Shown here piece by piece: positions 11,044-22,183 of a DNA stretch of 64,000 nucleotides; the first letter of the stretch is position 1, and each line of letters begins with the position of its first letter. Both the position numbers and the translations under genes were made by a program. Below the pieces are notes generated by a model, which had not been told where the DNA came from, did no database searches, and was given only the letters and a program-made list of their open reading frames with translations. Origin of the DNA: Arenicola marina (Eukaryota > Annelida > Polychaeta > Arenicolidae); NCBI GenBank assembly GCA_964019135.1, contig OZ025252.1, positions 44,180,959 to 44,244,958 on the forward strand, written 5' to 3'.

Positions 11044-14000
11044 CTACTTGTCTTTCTTCACGATAGCCTGAGCGGCCTTGGCGGCACCACCGTGCATGAT
11101 CTTCATCAGCACGGGTCCCAGGCCCTAAAAGGCAAGTACAGCAATAAGTTGTCGTGAAATTACAAGAATATCGATGTATATAACAAGAATCTTTATGTAC
11201 CGGTACATAACAAGAATATTGATGTACATAACAAGAATATTGATGTACATAACAAGAATATTGATGAACGTAACAAGAATTTTGATGTACATAACAAGAA
11301 TATTGATGTACATAACAAGAATCTTGATGTACATAACAAGAATCTTGATGTATAACAAGAATCTTGATGTACATAACAAGAATCATTCAGATTTCATATA
11401 TACATATTGTTTCATCATATTTCTTGTTTATAAATTAAAAAAACATTCGCTTGCATAGGCAAATAATAAACTGCGTATGAAACACCCAAGACAAATATCG
11501 TAAATTTCAATACATTTAATAGCTGTTGCTGTCAATGTATTACGTCTCAAATACATTATACTTACATTTCTAAACTATCTTTTTAATTGTTGACTGCTAA
11601 ATGAATGGTGACATATTTTCCTGCGTGGTACGAACTGGGACATGATTACATCGTGTCGCCGAATAAACATTACTCCAAGTCACAAGAAGCCGACTGAGAA
11701 CTCTGAATTGAACACCAGTGTCCTATTACACGTACATAGTTTAGCAGACTACGGGGCTTAGTCGGCTAAAATTGCCATTTACATGATAACTTTAGTCGAC
11801 TAAGTTCCTTACTCGGCTAAACTGCGTTCGTGGAAGAGCAATAACCATGATATATACTGATAAATCCCTGTGACACCCCGGCTCCAGCAATGACAGACAC
11901 AGACAGCAGCACTTACCACTTCCCATATAAAGTCTGCCAGTGTATCGATGTGAGTGCCAATATCTCGGTATGCTCCGCTGTATCGGATATACGCCCACGT
12001 GCCGAACAAGACAAGTCCGAGAACCATGAGCGCATTGAAGATGTTGGCCAAGCCCTCCAGGCCGATGACCCCCAGAATCCCGGAGACCACGTAACAGACG
12101 AGCAACACGGCAAACAGAACTGCCGGCGTGCGAGCCGCGGCAAAAATGTTCTTGCTTTCGTTATGTTTCACGTAATTCTGGTAGATCTCCTCCATTTCGA
12201 TGTCGAGTTTGTCTCCGTAGGCCTTGCTGAACTCAGGCCCGCCCATCTTCCGCGTCGCTTCAAAGCCCAGCATCGAGTATTGCTTAATCCGCATGTGTTC
12301 TTTCTCCAGCATTTCAGGTACCAGGTAAGGCTTGTCACCACCGCACACCTACGGTAAAAGGTAATGTTAAGGTATGGGTAGTGAAGGCTCCAGGAGGCAC
12401 CCATTACATTGATATGCACCGTTAAATTATGTGGCCCTGGCATAATGTTCACAAACATGTAATTAGGTCGGTGAATAAATAAGTAGAATGTATTTAACTT
12501 TCTACATATCTATGTTTAAAACGTTGAAATGACCAGTATTGAGCCCTTTGGGAGCATTGATCGGGTCAGTTAAGCCGGAAGTGTGGTATGGACCGACCAA
12601 CCCTACTTCAGCTGTTTATCTGTTTTAAGGGGTCAGATTGGGCCAGTAACTGCATTCCCGCTGACCTGCAGGGTATGAATCTATTGTATCGAGTACCTGT
12701 TCCATTTCTCTGCTGTACGTATCCTTAGCATTGCCCACCGCGGCCAGGTTGTTGGCTTCAGCTGTAGCCTAAGCACATAATAAATACACATAAATAAAAA
12801 ATATAGATACAGATATTGAGTCGTATCGGAGAGTATGAGTGGTACTGAAGCAAGTGGACTTGTTTCCCTCGTCACGGATGACATGGGAGTTAAAAGGTTT
12901 GGTTATACGACCGTAAAGACGCCGATATGTTCAACATAATTATATTATTGAAGCATATTTTATCACAAAATATGTTTGGGAGTGCTGGACCGTTATATCT
13001 GACGGCATAGGACACTTAAACTGTGAACCAGAAGTCTGGAGACCACACATCAGAGAACAAGGTGGTACGCCAAATTACGATTTACAGCCACCGAGTTGAA
13101 GTTGAGCGCGATTACCTGCAACATCGACTTGGGTTCCGGCAGCTCATCACCTTGGTAGATCTTTACATACGCCTAGAAATAAGGGTCCATATGACAATTA
13201 AACAGTTTTACTCCCGGCAATACCCATGCAACATTGATTACACGGATTGTATGGTGACACAAATGGGATGATTACACAATGGCGGATGCTCAGCGGTCCG
13301 TGAACAGATCATCTCAGAACTGATGAGCTTCGTGGCAAAAGGCAGTGTAAATGCTTGTTCTAATTGAACAAAGTATTCCATTCTTTCTTTACAAAGATAG
13401 ATAGAGTTAACTTAGTTATGCGTTAAACAACAATACGATAAACAGAAGACGCACCTTGAAATACTCGACCAACTCTTTGCCTGTAATCTTCTCGCCGTTT
13501 ATTTCCTTAATAACCAGGTTTTCAGGCGCCAGGACCAGAGGCACCAGCTTCAGAAGTTGGGTCTTGAAGTCTGGTTCGATATCTGGCAAAGAAAATGGCA
13601 CGTATCTTAGAAAACCACGTTGTAATTTAATAATAAAAAAAAAAAAAAATTACCAGTAGTAAACTTCAAGACAAAGGTTGTTCAAGTACCAGTCACCGGC
13701 AGGCTAATTTATATGGTTTATCTGCCAATTAGTTATTTTGCTTTATTAGAGTTTGTTCCAACGAGCTTTCAATTGATACAATACTTCATAACTTAATGCA
13801 TGTATACATTGAAATAACATAAAATTACCCGAAAGTCGTCCATCAAAGTGAGGGTTGGTGGCCACTTTTAATCCAGGGTGGGGCATGAGGAAGCATCCGA
13901 TACTTCGAAAACAGGACCTGATGTGCTCTCTGAGCTGCTGTAGTTCGTGGTGCTGCTTGTCTGACACCTGTTTAAAAGTTAATCCATTTGTTACAGTGGT

Positions 14001-17000
14001 CAGTTTGCTGCCACCTGAGCTTCCCAAAAACTAAGTAAGGAAGCTTTTGGTTAATAAACTAAGATAAGCGTGTGACCAAAGCTTGCAGAATGAGGCTTTT
14101 CTTGCCATACAACATAACGACAATCTACATTGTCAAACACCCAAAGGCAAATCGAAGGCTGATTTGCATAATATTATCTGCAGATGAGGTCAAATATAGG
14201 TAAAAAGAGTCCACAAAGGTGATAATACAAGAGTAGAAATACAGGTCAACAGCAACAAGGTGATAATATGTGTAATTCATAGGAAGTCTAATAAGGTGTA
14301 TAATCACTAATATGGTACCACGGGGAGCTCTCTTGGTATTCATCGTATTCAGTATCACAGATTAAAAGGAACACAAAAATGATCTGTGACTGTACCTCTA
14401 GTCTCTTGTTGAGAAGATCTTTTCCACCATCTTGGCCATAGCTGTATTGGTACGGGTAAGACCAATCCCGGACTAGAAATTGTAAGGTCTGAAACAATTT
14501 TGTCAAAAATATTGTCAGGCGTGTAAGTATCATGGTAAACATAAATTACAGTACCTAAACTATGGTGCTACGCTATTAACAACGAGGTTCCAGCTATCAT
14601 ATTATGGCCAATTACTACTTTTCGAACAATACTATTCGCTATTACATCAAACATGGTGTTAAAAAGTACAGAGCATATGGCAAACTATTGCTTACTAACT
14701 TGAAATGGTCTTGATCCACTATCTTCCATGGCAAGACGTCCATACTCCGTAAACAGCTTGAAGAATAAACAAAAACATTTATACATTCTAGAAACTGAAC
14801 CCTAAATTTACGTAGATAAATAACAGGTTATGTCCTGCATGAATACTTTTGCAATAAAAAATGTATACCTATATATCACAACTACTATTAATATAGGTCT
14901 GTAGGCGTAAATGACGATACGCGACATCGCTGTTTTTGAAAAACTCGACACCGTCATTGGCATACTAATTCCGAAATCGAACATTTCAAAATTCAACCCA
15001 AATAAAGTGTTACATTCGTTTTTCCACAATCCACAAACTATCACCAACATTGGTGGTTTGTATTGAGAAGAGCTACAACACATTTATAGTCTTAGGTGTC
15101 ATCGGGGATCATTAAGTACGTAGCAACACATGGGATACAGTACTAATTCGTGCACAGAAAAGTTCTGCAGCTCCCCAAGTAATACAGTGTACCTCAAGTG
15201 TGGCTGCAATGGGCGAGTGTGGGAGATACCAACATTGTATGAGTAGAAAGATTATTGAAATATTGGTGCAAAGTTATATACATGGCTGAATCTAGACTAC
15301 CCAGGTCCTTGTCACAAAACTTGATAGTGCTGGCAGATCGACTGGAGGTATACAGCTTAGAGATATGTTGTGTAAGTTAGGATTTGGTATTTGTTGGATA
15401 TTTAAAGATGTTGGAAATGTAATTGTCTTCATGAATGAAGTTAAACAGAGGTTAAGATTTCCCAACACGAATGAGAATCGGATATCAATAGCTCCAACAA
15501 ACTGAGAACACTAGCTCAATTAAAGACTTTAGTATAGCAAGAATTATATTTCAGATGTGTTGGGCACTAGCAAAGTTGAGACGTTTGTATATAGACATGT
15601 ATCTTATCTATCTGAATATTTTATCACAAATTGTACATGTATTAAGTACCATGAGCGTTGTGCCTAAAGTACTGATTAAAGATTGGCCATACTAAGTACC
15701 GTTACGTAGCGGAGCCAAAAAACCCTAATATTTTGAAGAAGGACACGGGACAGTTACCCAGCATGAAGATAAACATTCTCACAACGGGGCGCAAACCCCC
15801 AAACTCATGCAACCACAAGGCCATTCGGGTGGCCCCACTAGACAAGACTTTTCATAAAGTTTTAATTAAGTGTAGTATTTACCTGCAAATGTTGCAGGTC
15901 ATCTTCCTGTATATTCGAGGATATATTGAACACCTATAAAGAAAGACAAGAGATTGAACATGACAACAAAGCTACTGGGCTTGGTGCCTCCAATCCTTAA
16001 TTTACCGGTACACTGCAAATTAAAATAGTATATGCGTTGACTAACTTATAATGTGTGTACTCTCCTTTTTGTTACAACTAAATTTTTCAGTGATCGTTAT
16101 CTTTTAAAGAAATTTACCTGCACTGAGCTGACCATAGTGCTGAGGGCAAAGACTGTGGCACAGTCTTTGACTGTAGACTGGCTGTCAAATGCACCCTGAG
16201 TGTCCATCAGTAGCACTGAAATCTGAAAACACAATGGTTATCGATATAACATACAGTACTAGAACGCATTAGATACGAATACACTTTGCTTTCTAGTGTT
16301 GCTGCACTACCCACGACATGAGACAACATTAAAGCAAGATAGCAAATAACTATCAAAGAAAACTTGTTAACAAACATGAAAAGCATATTATTACTGATGA
16401 ATGAACAAAATGCACTTAAATGAACACTGAGAAAGAGTGGCATGAAGCATAATTAATGCCCTGATTTCATTAATTCTTCATTGTATTATATTATGTGTAT
16501 CAATTTGTTGAATGTTGGGCGGAGTCTTGCACATTATGATTCAGATCTGTATGCCTGGTTCTCAAGTTACCATACTCCCACAAGAGAGAATGCATAGAAA
16601 CATTAACACCAAATGACACATAAAGCTGCTACCGGTACAAACCTTTTCTCCAGAAGGTAACGTCATATCAAATGGTTCACTCCACATGAGAATACCAGTG
16701 GTATACCTCTCTGAGCCACCTTTCCAAGGAAATCCCTCCAGGGGTGAGTTATCATCCCCAAGCCAGTCTTCATTTCCCTACAACAAAGAGCAACAGTAGT
16801 TGGCAAATATCCTCAGCACCAGCACATTGCAGTTGCATTAATTTATTGATCTAAACTGAGGAGATAAACACACCCTTCTATTACATGTGATACCCTATTT
16901 AAATAAACAGTTATAAATAATTCGACAGCACTGATCAAATTCCTTCAATACACAAGTTATTTTAAAGCTGATACAGTTGTTCAAGTTGTATTTTTTCAAA

Positions 17001-18233
17001 AATATATACAAAAAAGACAACCATCACATTTTGAAAATGTAAATAATTGCTTATTACAGATATACTTTAGACACTAGACAAACAGTTGTATAAATAACAA
17101 ATTCACAACATAGAAAAGCTTTTGCATTTATATAATAATAATTTATATTGAATAAGCCTTCCTTATCATAACATTACATCTGAAACCGAAATTTGTGGGA
17201 TTGTCTATAGGGTAAAACTTACTCCTTTCTTTCATGCATCAAAAGAAATATAATGCAGATGACATCACATTGAAGCTGTTAAATACATTTTGAAATAAAG
17301 AAACTCAAATGGTTGATAGTTATAAATAAAACAATCCATAATCACTTTCAATGGAGATAAATACATCATTAGCTGTTCCCTAGAACTATCAAAATACCAT
17401 TTACCTCATCATCATTGTTGTTTGTTATCTTTTGTCACCAGCATCAAAGCAGACAGTGAAAACAGGCATCAAAGCATCTATATATAATCTCAAAAAATGA
17501 AACTTGTTGACTAATATTTACATTATCCATGTAATATAGAAATATTATACCTAATTCTTAATATAATTTTGTCGACATTATGGAAGTCTTGTGATTATCA
17601 CATTAAACTACCATGCAACAATTTATCTTTTTTTATTTACTTTGCATCAACAAAGCAATAAATAAATTTTGATCCTGACCTCTATAATTAACAACTTTTC
17701 TAATAATGAATACCTGAATTATGTTACTGAGAGCTTACAAACTACATATATTACAAAAGTTAAATGCTGAAGTCAAACAGAAAATTGATTCATAAACATG
17801 ACATACCTGAGCATTGAGGTATCGTAAAAAGAAGTCCAATAGAAAGGATTTGCCTTTACGAAAGGCACCAGCAACCGAAACAACAACAACCTTCTTGTCT
17901 CTCAAACATGGACTCAGCAAGATATCCTCTAATGCCTCTTCTTCCAATGTAAAGTTATGTTCATCAGTAGTGCTCACAATTTGAACAGGGCGTCCTTGAA
18001 GCTTAGCTCCTGTGGCTGACACTGCAAATACAATAAAGACTTAGAATGATCATACTCAATTGATAACCAAACAGATTTTGAAGAAGACTTACCAATATCA
18101 CCAATGATATGTAAATACACCACTTTTGAAATGTGATATTGCTAATAATTACTAACATCAAAGAATAAGACTTACTACTTGGTGTTTGTGAAATATAACC
18201 ATTTCCTTGCAAGGTAACAGGCACATCTAGCAT
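11044..18233 (-). CDS. ATL: Atlastin (ER membrane-fusion dynamin-like GTPase)
   Basis: Atlastins tether and fuse ER tubules by GTP-driven dimerisation. Thirteen coding exons with GT..AG borders join in phase: 18233-18176, 18021-17807, 16777-16643, 16222-16118, 15933-15883, 14756-14700, 14488-14396, 13967-13829, 13582-13455, 13172-13116, 12768-12697, 12348-11917, 11124-11044 (stop TAG 11046-11044), giving 540 aa against 558 in human ATL1. Motifs: P-loop GAFRKGKS (71-78), switch I SERYTTG (113-119), DTQG (143-146), RD of the G4 motif (214-215), GLKVATNP near 271, and the three-helix-bundle block [11 protein letters not shown] (347-357). Two membrane segments lie near 446-464 and 474-490, followed by the family signature TWAYIRYSG. 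The tail [20 protein letters not shown] looks amphipathic, like the membrane-binding C-terminal helix, but its sequence differs from vertebrate tails. The start at 18233 is the first in-frame ATG; an upstream non-coding exon ending at 18554 (donor GTAAGT) is possible. Confidence 0.95.
11165..11385. repeat. 21-bp minisatellite in the last atlastin intron
   Basis: About eleven units of ATGTACATAACAAGAATATT and variants, most 21 bp, lie just upstream (in gene orientation) of the last coding exon. Because 21 is divisible by three, long frames stay open in several phases; they are not genes. Confidence 0.9.
15700..15850 (-). mobile_element. tRNA-derived SINE in an atlastin intron
   Basis: On the minus strand a B-box-like GGTTTGCGCCCC lies near 15796-15785, an A-box-like GGGCCACCCGAATGGCC stands upstream of it, and GTGTCCTTCTTCAAAAT follows near 15747. 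The arrangement parallels the copy at 1640-1790, so both likely belong to one family. It sits between two GTPase-domain exons and touches no splice site. Confidence 0.5.
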
Positions 18234-18553
18234 ACATGGACAAATCAATAAATATCTGAAGCCTAACCATGAACTGCTGTTACCTATTTATTGATTTTAG
18301 TCAGAGCATTGACTTTTACACTGCTATGAGTCATAGCTCATTGGGTACAATACATTATATACAGGTCGACATTTACTAATATAGAATATAATCTAGAGAA
18401 TTTTTATACATCATAGATCTACCAACATCAGCCAATGTAATTTATAGGGACTAGGGGCTAGTTTGACAGGGCCTGCTTGCAGTAGAACATCTCTACTTTG
18501 AAAATAATGAAAATATGGAAATGTCATTTTAAAGGAATGTTGATTACACTTAC

Positions 18554-18640
18554 TTTGGCTACCGTCTGACAACAACTACCACAACAGCTAGGCGGTTCCG
18601 GATCTTAGCAAAGACTTGCGCTATGGACGGGGGGCAAAAA
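18554..18640 (-). promoter_or_regulatory. Possible non-coding first exon and promoter of atlastin
   Basis: A good donor (CCAAA then GTAAGT on the minus strand, 18553-18548) precedes the first recognised coding exon. If used, the frame in phase with the next exon meets a stop and has no ATG after it, so this exon would be 5' UTR. The block is more GC-rich than the introns below it. No TATA box stands out. Confidence 0.35.
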
Positions 18641-18970
18641 GTGGACCGGACTGCGATATCATCAGACATCACGTCCCGCCGCGATGCGCAGCGATAGTGA
18701 TCGTAGATAACCTGGTCATCTGGCCATGGCATCAATGCCATCATCATGGCATGTCAAGCATTTCGCAATTGACATATGCACGTCGTGTACCTTTGTATTT
18801 AAGTTGGGGGTCAGGATTTCACCATTTTGAACACCTTGCATACATGTACTCAAAAGGAAACCAACTCTATTGTAAATTTGTGGTTATGTTACCTGGGGAG
18901 CCAGGAGTATGTGGTGCAGTGGGATCTCGACCACTGCGATCGGCCATATTGACTTTTGAAATGGTTCATA

Positions 18971-19014
18971 TGACGTCACGCGCACTCCCATCGTGCACTT
19001 GCTGGATGACGTCA
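18971..19014. promoter_or_regulatory. Paired CRE-type sites (TGACGTCA x2)
   Basis: The full palindromic CREB/ATF site TGACGTCA occurs at 18971-18978 and again at 19007-19014, 36 bp apart, in the interval between atlastin (minus strand) and the ELM2-SANT gene (plus strand). Two exact octamers this close are unlikely by chance. Function is inferred only. Confidence 0.5.
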
Positions 19015-19926
19015 GTTTCAACCCCCGGAGCCACCTCACTGGTGTGTAAAATTATTGCGCTAAATCTCCCCCCACGACTTCTTTTTAAAGACCACAACCC
19101 TATCAATATTAATATTAATTTTTAAACAATCATGCTTTAAATGCAAAGGAGGAAACAATAAACACTTCGTTGGATCCTTTGTGTACTTTTGATGCCCATC
19201 TTCTGAGAACTATTTTCCATATTGACCCACTTAAGACCGACCCCGTCGAAGTTCTCAGGCTGGAGTAAATACGTATGGTAACTTTCAATATTAGGGACAT
19301 CGAGGTGGGGAACAGGCCTAACTTAAACATTGCAAATCCTCATTTTAAGCCTTGGATACTGTGAAAGGTAAGGTAATGTGAAAGGCGGATCTTCTGAGAT
19401 CTGATTTATGTATAGATTGTAGGCATTGCATGGATATTGCGAGCAAATATTGCTCCCGAATCGAGGTGGTATGAGCCAAATGTTGCTCGCGATTACGCAT
19501 CGTTTACTATGACAGCTCGGTGACAAGCACACCGAGCACCGGGTGTTTTTCCTTGACTATTCCAGTTATCAGGTTATAGATATTTCCCCGAATATGATTT
19601 TACCGTATTAGATAAGAAAATGCAATTTACTGCAAATAGAAATGCAAGCATTTCTTTCGACCAATGTTTTTCTTTACACAACTTGTTTTGTTGACAACGA
19701 ATATGTGTGGCGGTCGTGCTCAAGGAAACGATTTTTTGCTGTCGTGCTGCGCTAGTCATTCATTTTTTAAATTGTTTCAGTTGATTAGATCTGCATTTTG
19801 AGGCCAAAACACTAATAATGCGCCACCTTAATCTATCTCCAAGGTTGAAAATTGATTGATTGTACTCAGTGACCTCATCCGGGCTCACTCCTCAGATACA
19901 AACGTGGCGCTCGTTTGTGTTGAACT

Positions 19927-19941
19927 CCACCAGGGGGCGAC
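19927..19941 (+). promoter_or_regulatory. CTCF-like motif
   Basis: CCACCAGGGGGCGAC matches the bilaterian CTCF core (CCACNAGGGGGCGC type) at nearly every position. It lies between the two divergent genes, where a boundary or promoter-proximal site would be expected. Binding is not shown. Confidence 0.4.
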
Positions 19942-20344
19942 ACTTGCGACATGGGAACTGAGTTTTACGTGGCCCAGCGATGGCAGCTTTGTCAAATGTT
20001 GGCTTGATTTCCACGGCGTCAGATGTCGTGTGACATATGAGTCGCGGGAATGTCATATTGAAGTAACAATCCCATTTATTGATGGCCAGCCGTTCACTAG
20101 CGGTTTCTCCCATCGATAGACTCATTTCTGTTTGAATCCACCTGACTGATGCCGGATGTTAATACTTTATTGCCAAGTTCAAGGACATTTCATGGTACAA
20201 AATGGAAGCCATGTACACCCACGCATAATTTCCTTGCTGGGGAAGTCGACGGTTTGTCAGGCATAGTGCTTGTCATTTGGTTTGTAAGATATATATATGT
20301 GTGTGTAGTACACATATACCATAAGGTACCTGCTCACACATAAG

Positions 20345-20353
20345 ATGAAGAAG
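20345..20353 (+). CDS. Possible 9-nt first coding exon of the ELM2-SANT gene
   Basis: ATGAAGAAG is followed directly by a strong donor, GTGAGTT. Joining it to the exon at 22184 keeps phase 0 and gives MKK then ILLHKERD. It is the only candidate start I found that satisfies the phase of the 22184 exon, but a nine-base exon is weak evidence on its own. Confidence 0.3.
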
Positions 20354-22183
20354 GTGAGTTGTTTTGTTTGGGCTATGTTTGGCAGTGTTGTTACTATAAG
20401 ACAGTGTAACTGTGTAAGTGTTACTTCATGTGCTGTATTCTGTAAGTAACATATCCCTATTTTCAGCCTACAATCAGTCCATTGAGAAGTAGCCATACAA
20501 TATATAAGAAAGTTGTACTTTATAATTGATATATATCAGTTATCAGGCATTAAAAAAAGGTCTGTTAAAGTTTGTTAGATTTATATTAGTATATCTATAT
20601 GACATATATAGTGATATAACCTTATATGTTCTTAGCTAGTTTTAAATCTGTTACAGCTTATTATATTATCTAATCTATGACATTTTAATATTATTAATAC
20701 TATCTGTCTATAGAAAAGATGAATAACTTCTTATATATAGAGTATAAATAAAATTATAATTTGTTATTTTAATGTAATTTTTTTTGGCTTCTACCCATCT
20801 TTCTATCTTAATCCAGTTTCTAATGACAGATGGTATATTTTTTATTTTACCTCCATTTCTAAAGTAGCGCTGAACCCATTATAAATTTGAAAACAAATAC
20901 ATAGCCTACTATACATTACTGTCATACTTGGCCTACTATACATTTTACTACCACACATAGTCTGCTTTACATTTTACTGCAGATTTTAATATATTTATAT
21001 ATGAAACATTAGAATCTGCAGTGATTTGGATAAGTAAGCCAGAGGGTAGGTTCCTGAGGTCTTTAAAATTATGTGACATCCCAAAAATAATGGGACATTA
21101 ATTTAAATGAAATATTGTGTAGTCTGCCCACTATATATTTAAAATGTGTCACCATGACCCCTCATGGGCTCAATGAAATGCATCATTTGAAATTTGTGTG
21201 CAACAAATGACGCAAGATGCGTGCCTATCAAAATTCTAAACATCATGTAAGGAGTTTAAAATTATAGTAGTCATAATGATATAACATGATATAATTTATT
21301 GCAAGTAATATTTTTTGGTTAATATATTATGTAAGGCTAGGTTTAATCCAGCCAAGACATGAATGTTTATTTAGACCACAGATTTTTTATGGAACCCAGT
21401 AACTTACAAGTAATGATGCAAATTGGATATCACTGTTTTGAAATCACATTTCAGCATGGTTTGATGAATTAGACCAACTGGTCTTATAAGAATAACTAAC
21501 TAATAAGAATAACTAACTAATAAGAATAACTAACTAATAAGACTAACCAGTATAAATCATTCAAAATATATTGTGCATGCAATATAGTTATTTGTGAAAG
21601 GAGTTTATTAGCAGAAAGCAGGATGTATCCTGTGTACTATAATACCTGGTATATCCTTGTTTTTATTTGACCTTTAGCTAAATAAATAGGCTCATGAATG
21701 CAGATGGGATAAGAAATTGCAAGGATAGACTATTTGTTGCCTTTGTCTTTTTAAAACAATACAATGACATGCAACAATCTGTATTCAGTAACACCAGCAT
21801 ATAGATATATAAGCTAGAATAGTTTCTGCTTGGTAAGGCTGAACTTGCCTTCCTTCTGTAGTGCTGAAGCTTTAATTAGAAATATAGCATGCCTGGTTCA
21901 TTGCATAATGAGTAGCATCTGGACATGGTTCATGTCACAGACATTAGCAAGTCTCAGTCCATACAGTAAATGTTTTATGTTTGGCAGCAGATCCATCAAA
22001 TATTGTCAAAAAAAATAATGATCCCCAGGCACATGGCTGTGCTTGATTGTTGGCCCCTTCTGATAATCATGCAGATTTAAATACCAAATACAATGACCTG
22101 TCTGCCAATGCATTGCTATTCCTCATATGTTCTTATCCCTTGCTGATCATAAATTGGTACTTATTGTATCCTATTTGCTTCAG
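20354..22183. other. AT-rich interval upstream of the 22184 exon
   Basis: Probably intron 1 of the ELM2-SANT gene. It holds four copies of a 17-bp unit (TAAGAATAACTAACTAA) at about 21485-21545, a small hairpin with 9-bp arms (CTGCAGATT ... AATCTGCAG, about 20979-21021), and imperfect 30-bp repeats near 20900-20980. No coding is seen. Confidence 0.5.

Noticed and set aside
11793-11804. TTAGTCGACTAA palindrome as a transposon end
   Set aside because: Similar TTAGTCGGCTAA pieces lie nearby, but no paired ends or target duplication could be found.
22127-22183. Upstream extension of the 22184 exon to an ATG at 22127
   Set aside because: The stretch is AT-rich, ends TTTGCTTCAG like a splice acceptor, and encodes a hydrophobic run unlike the exon.
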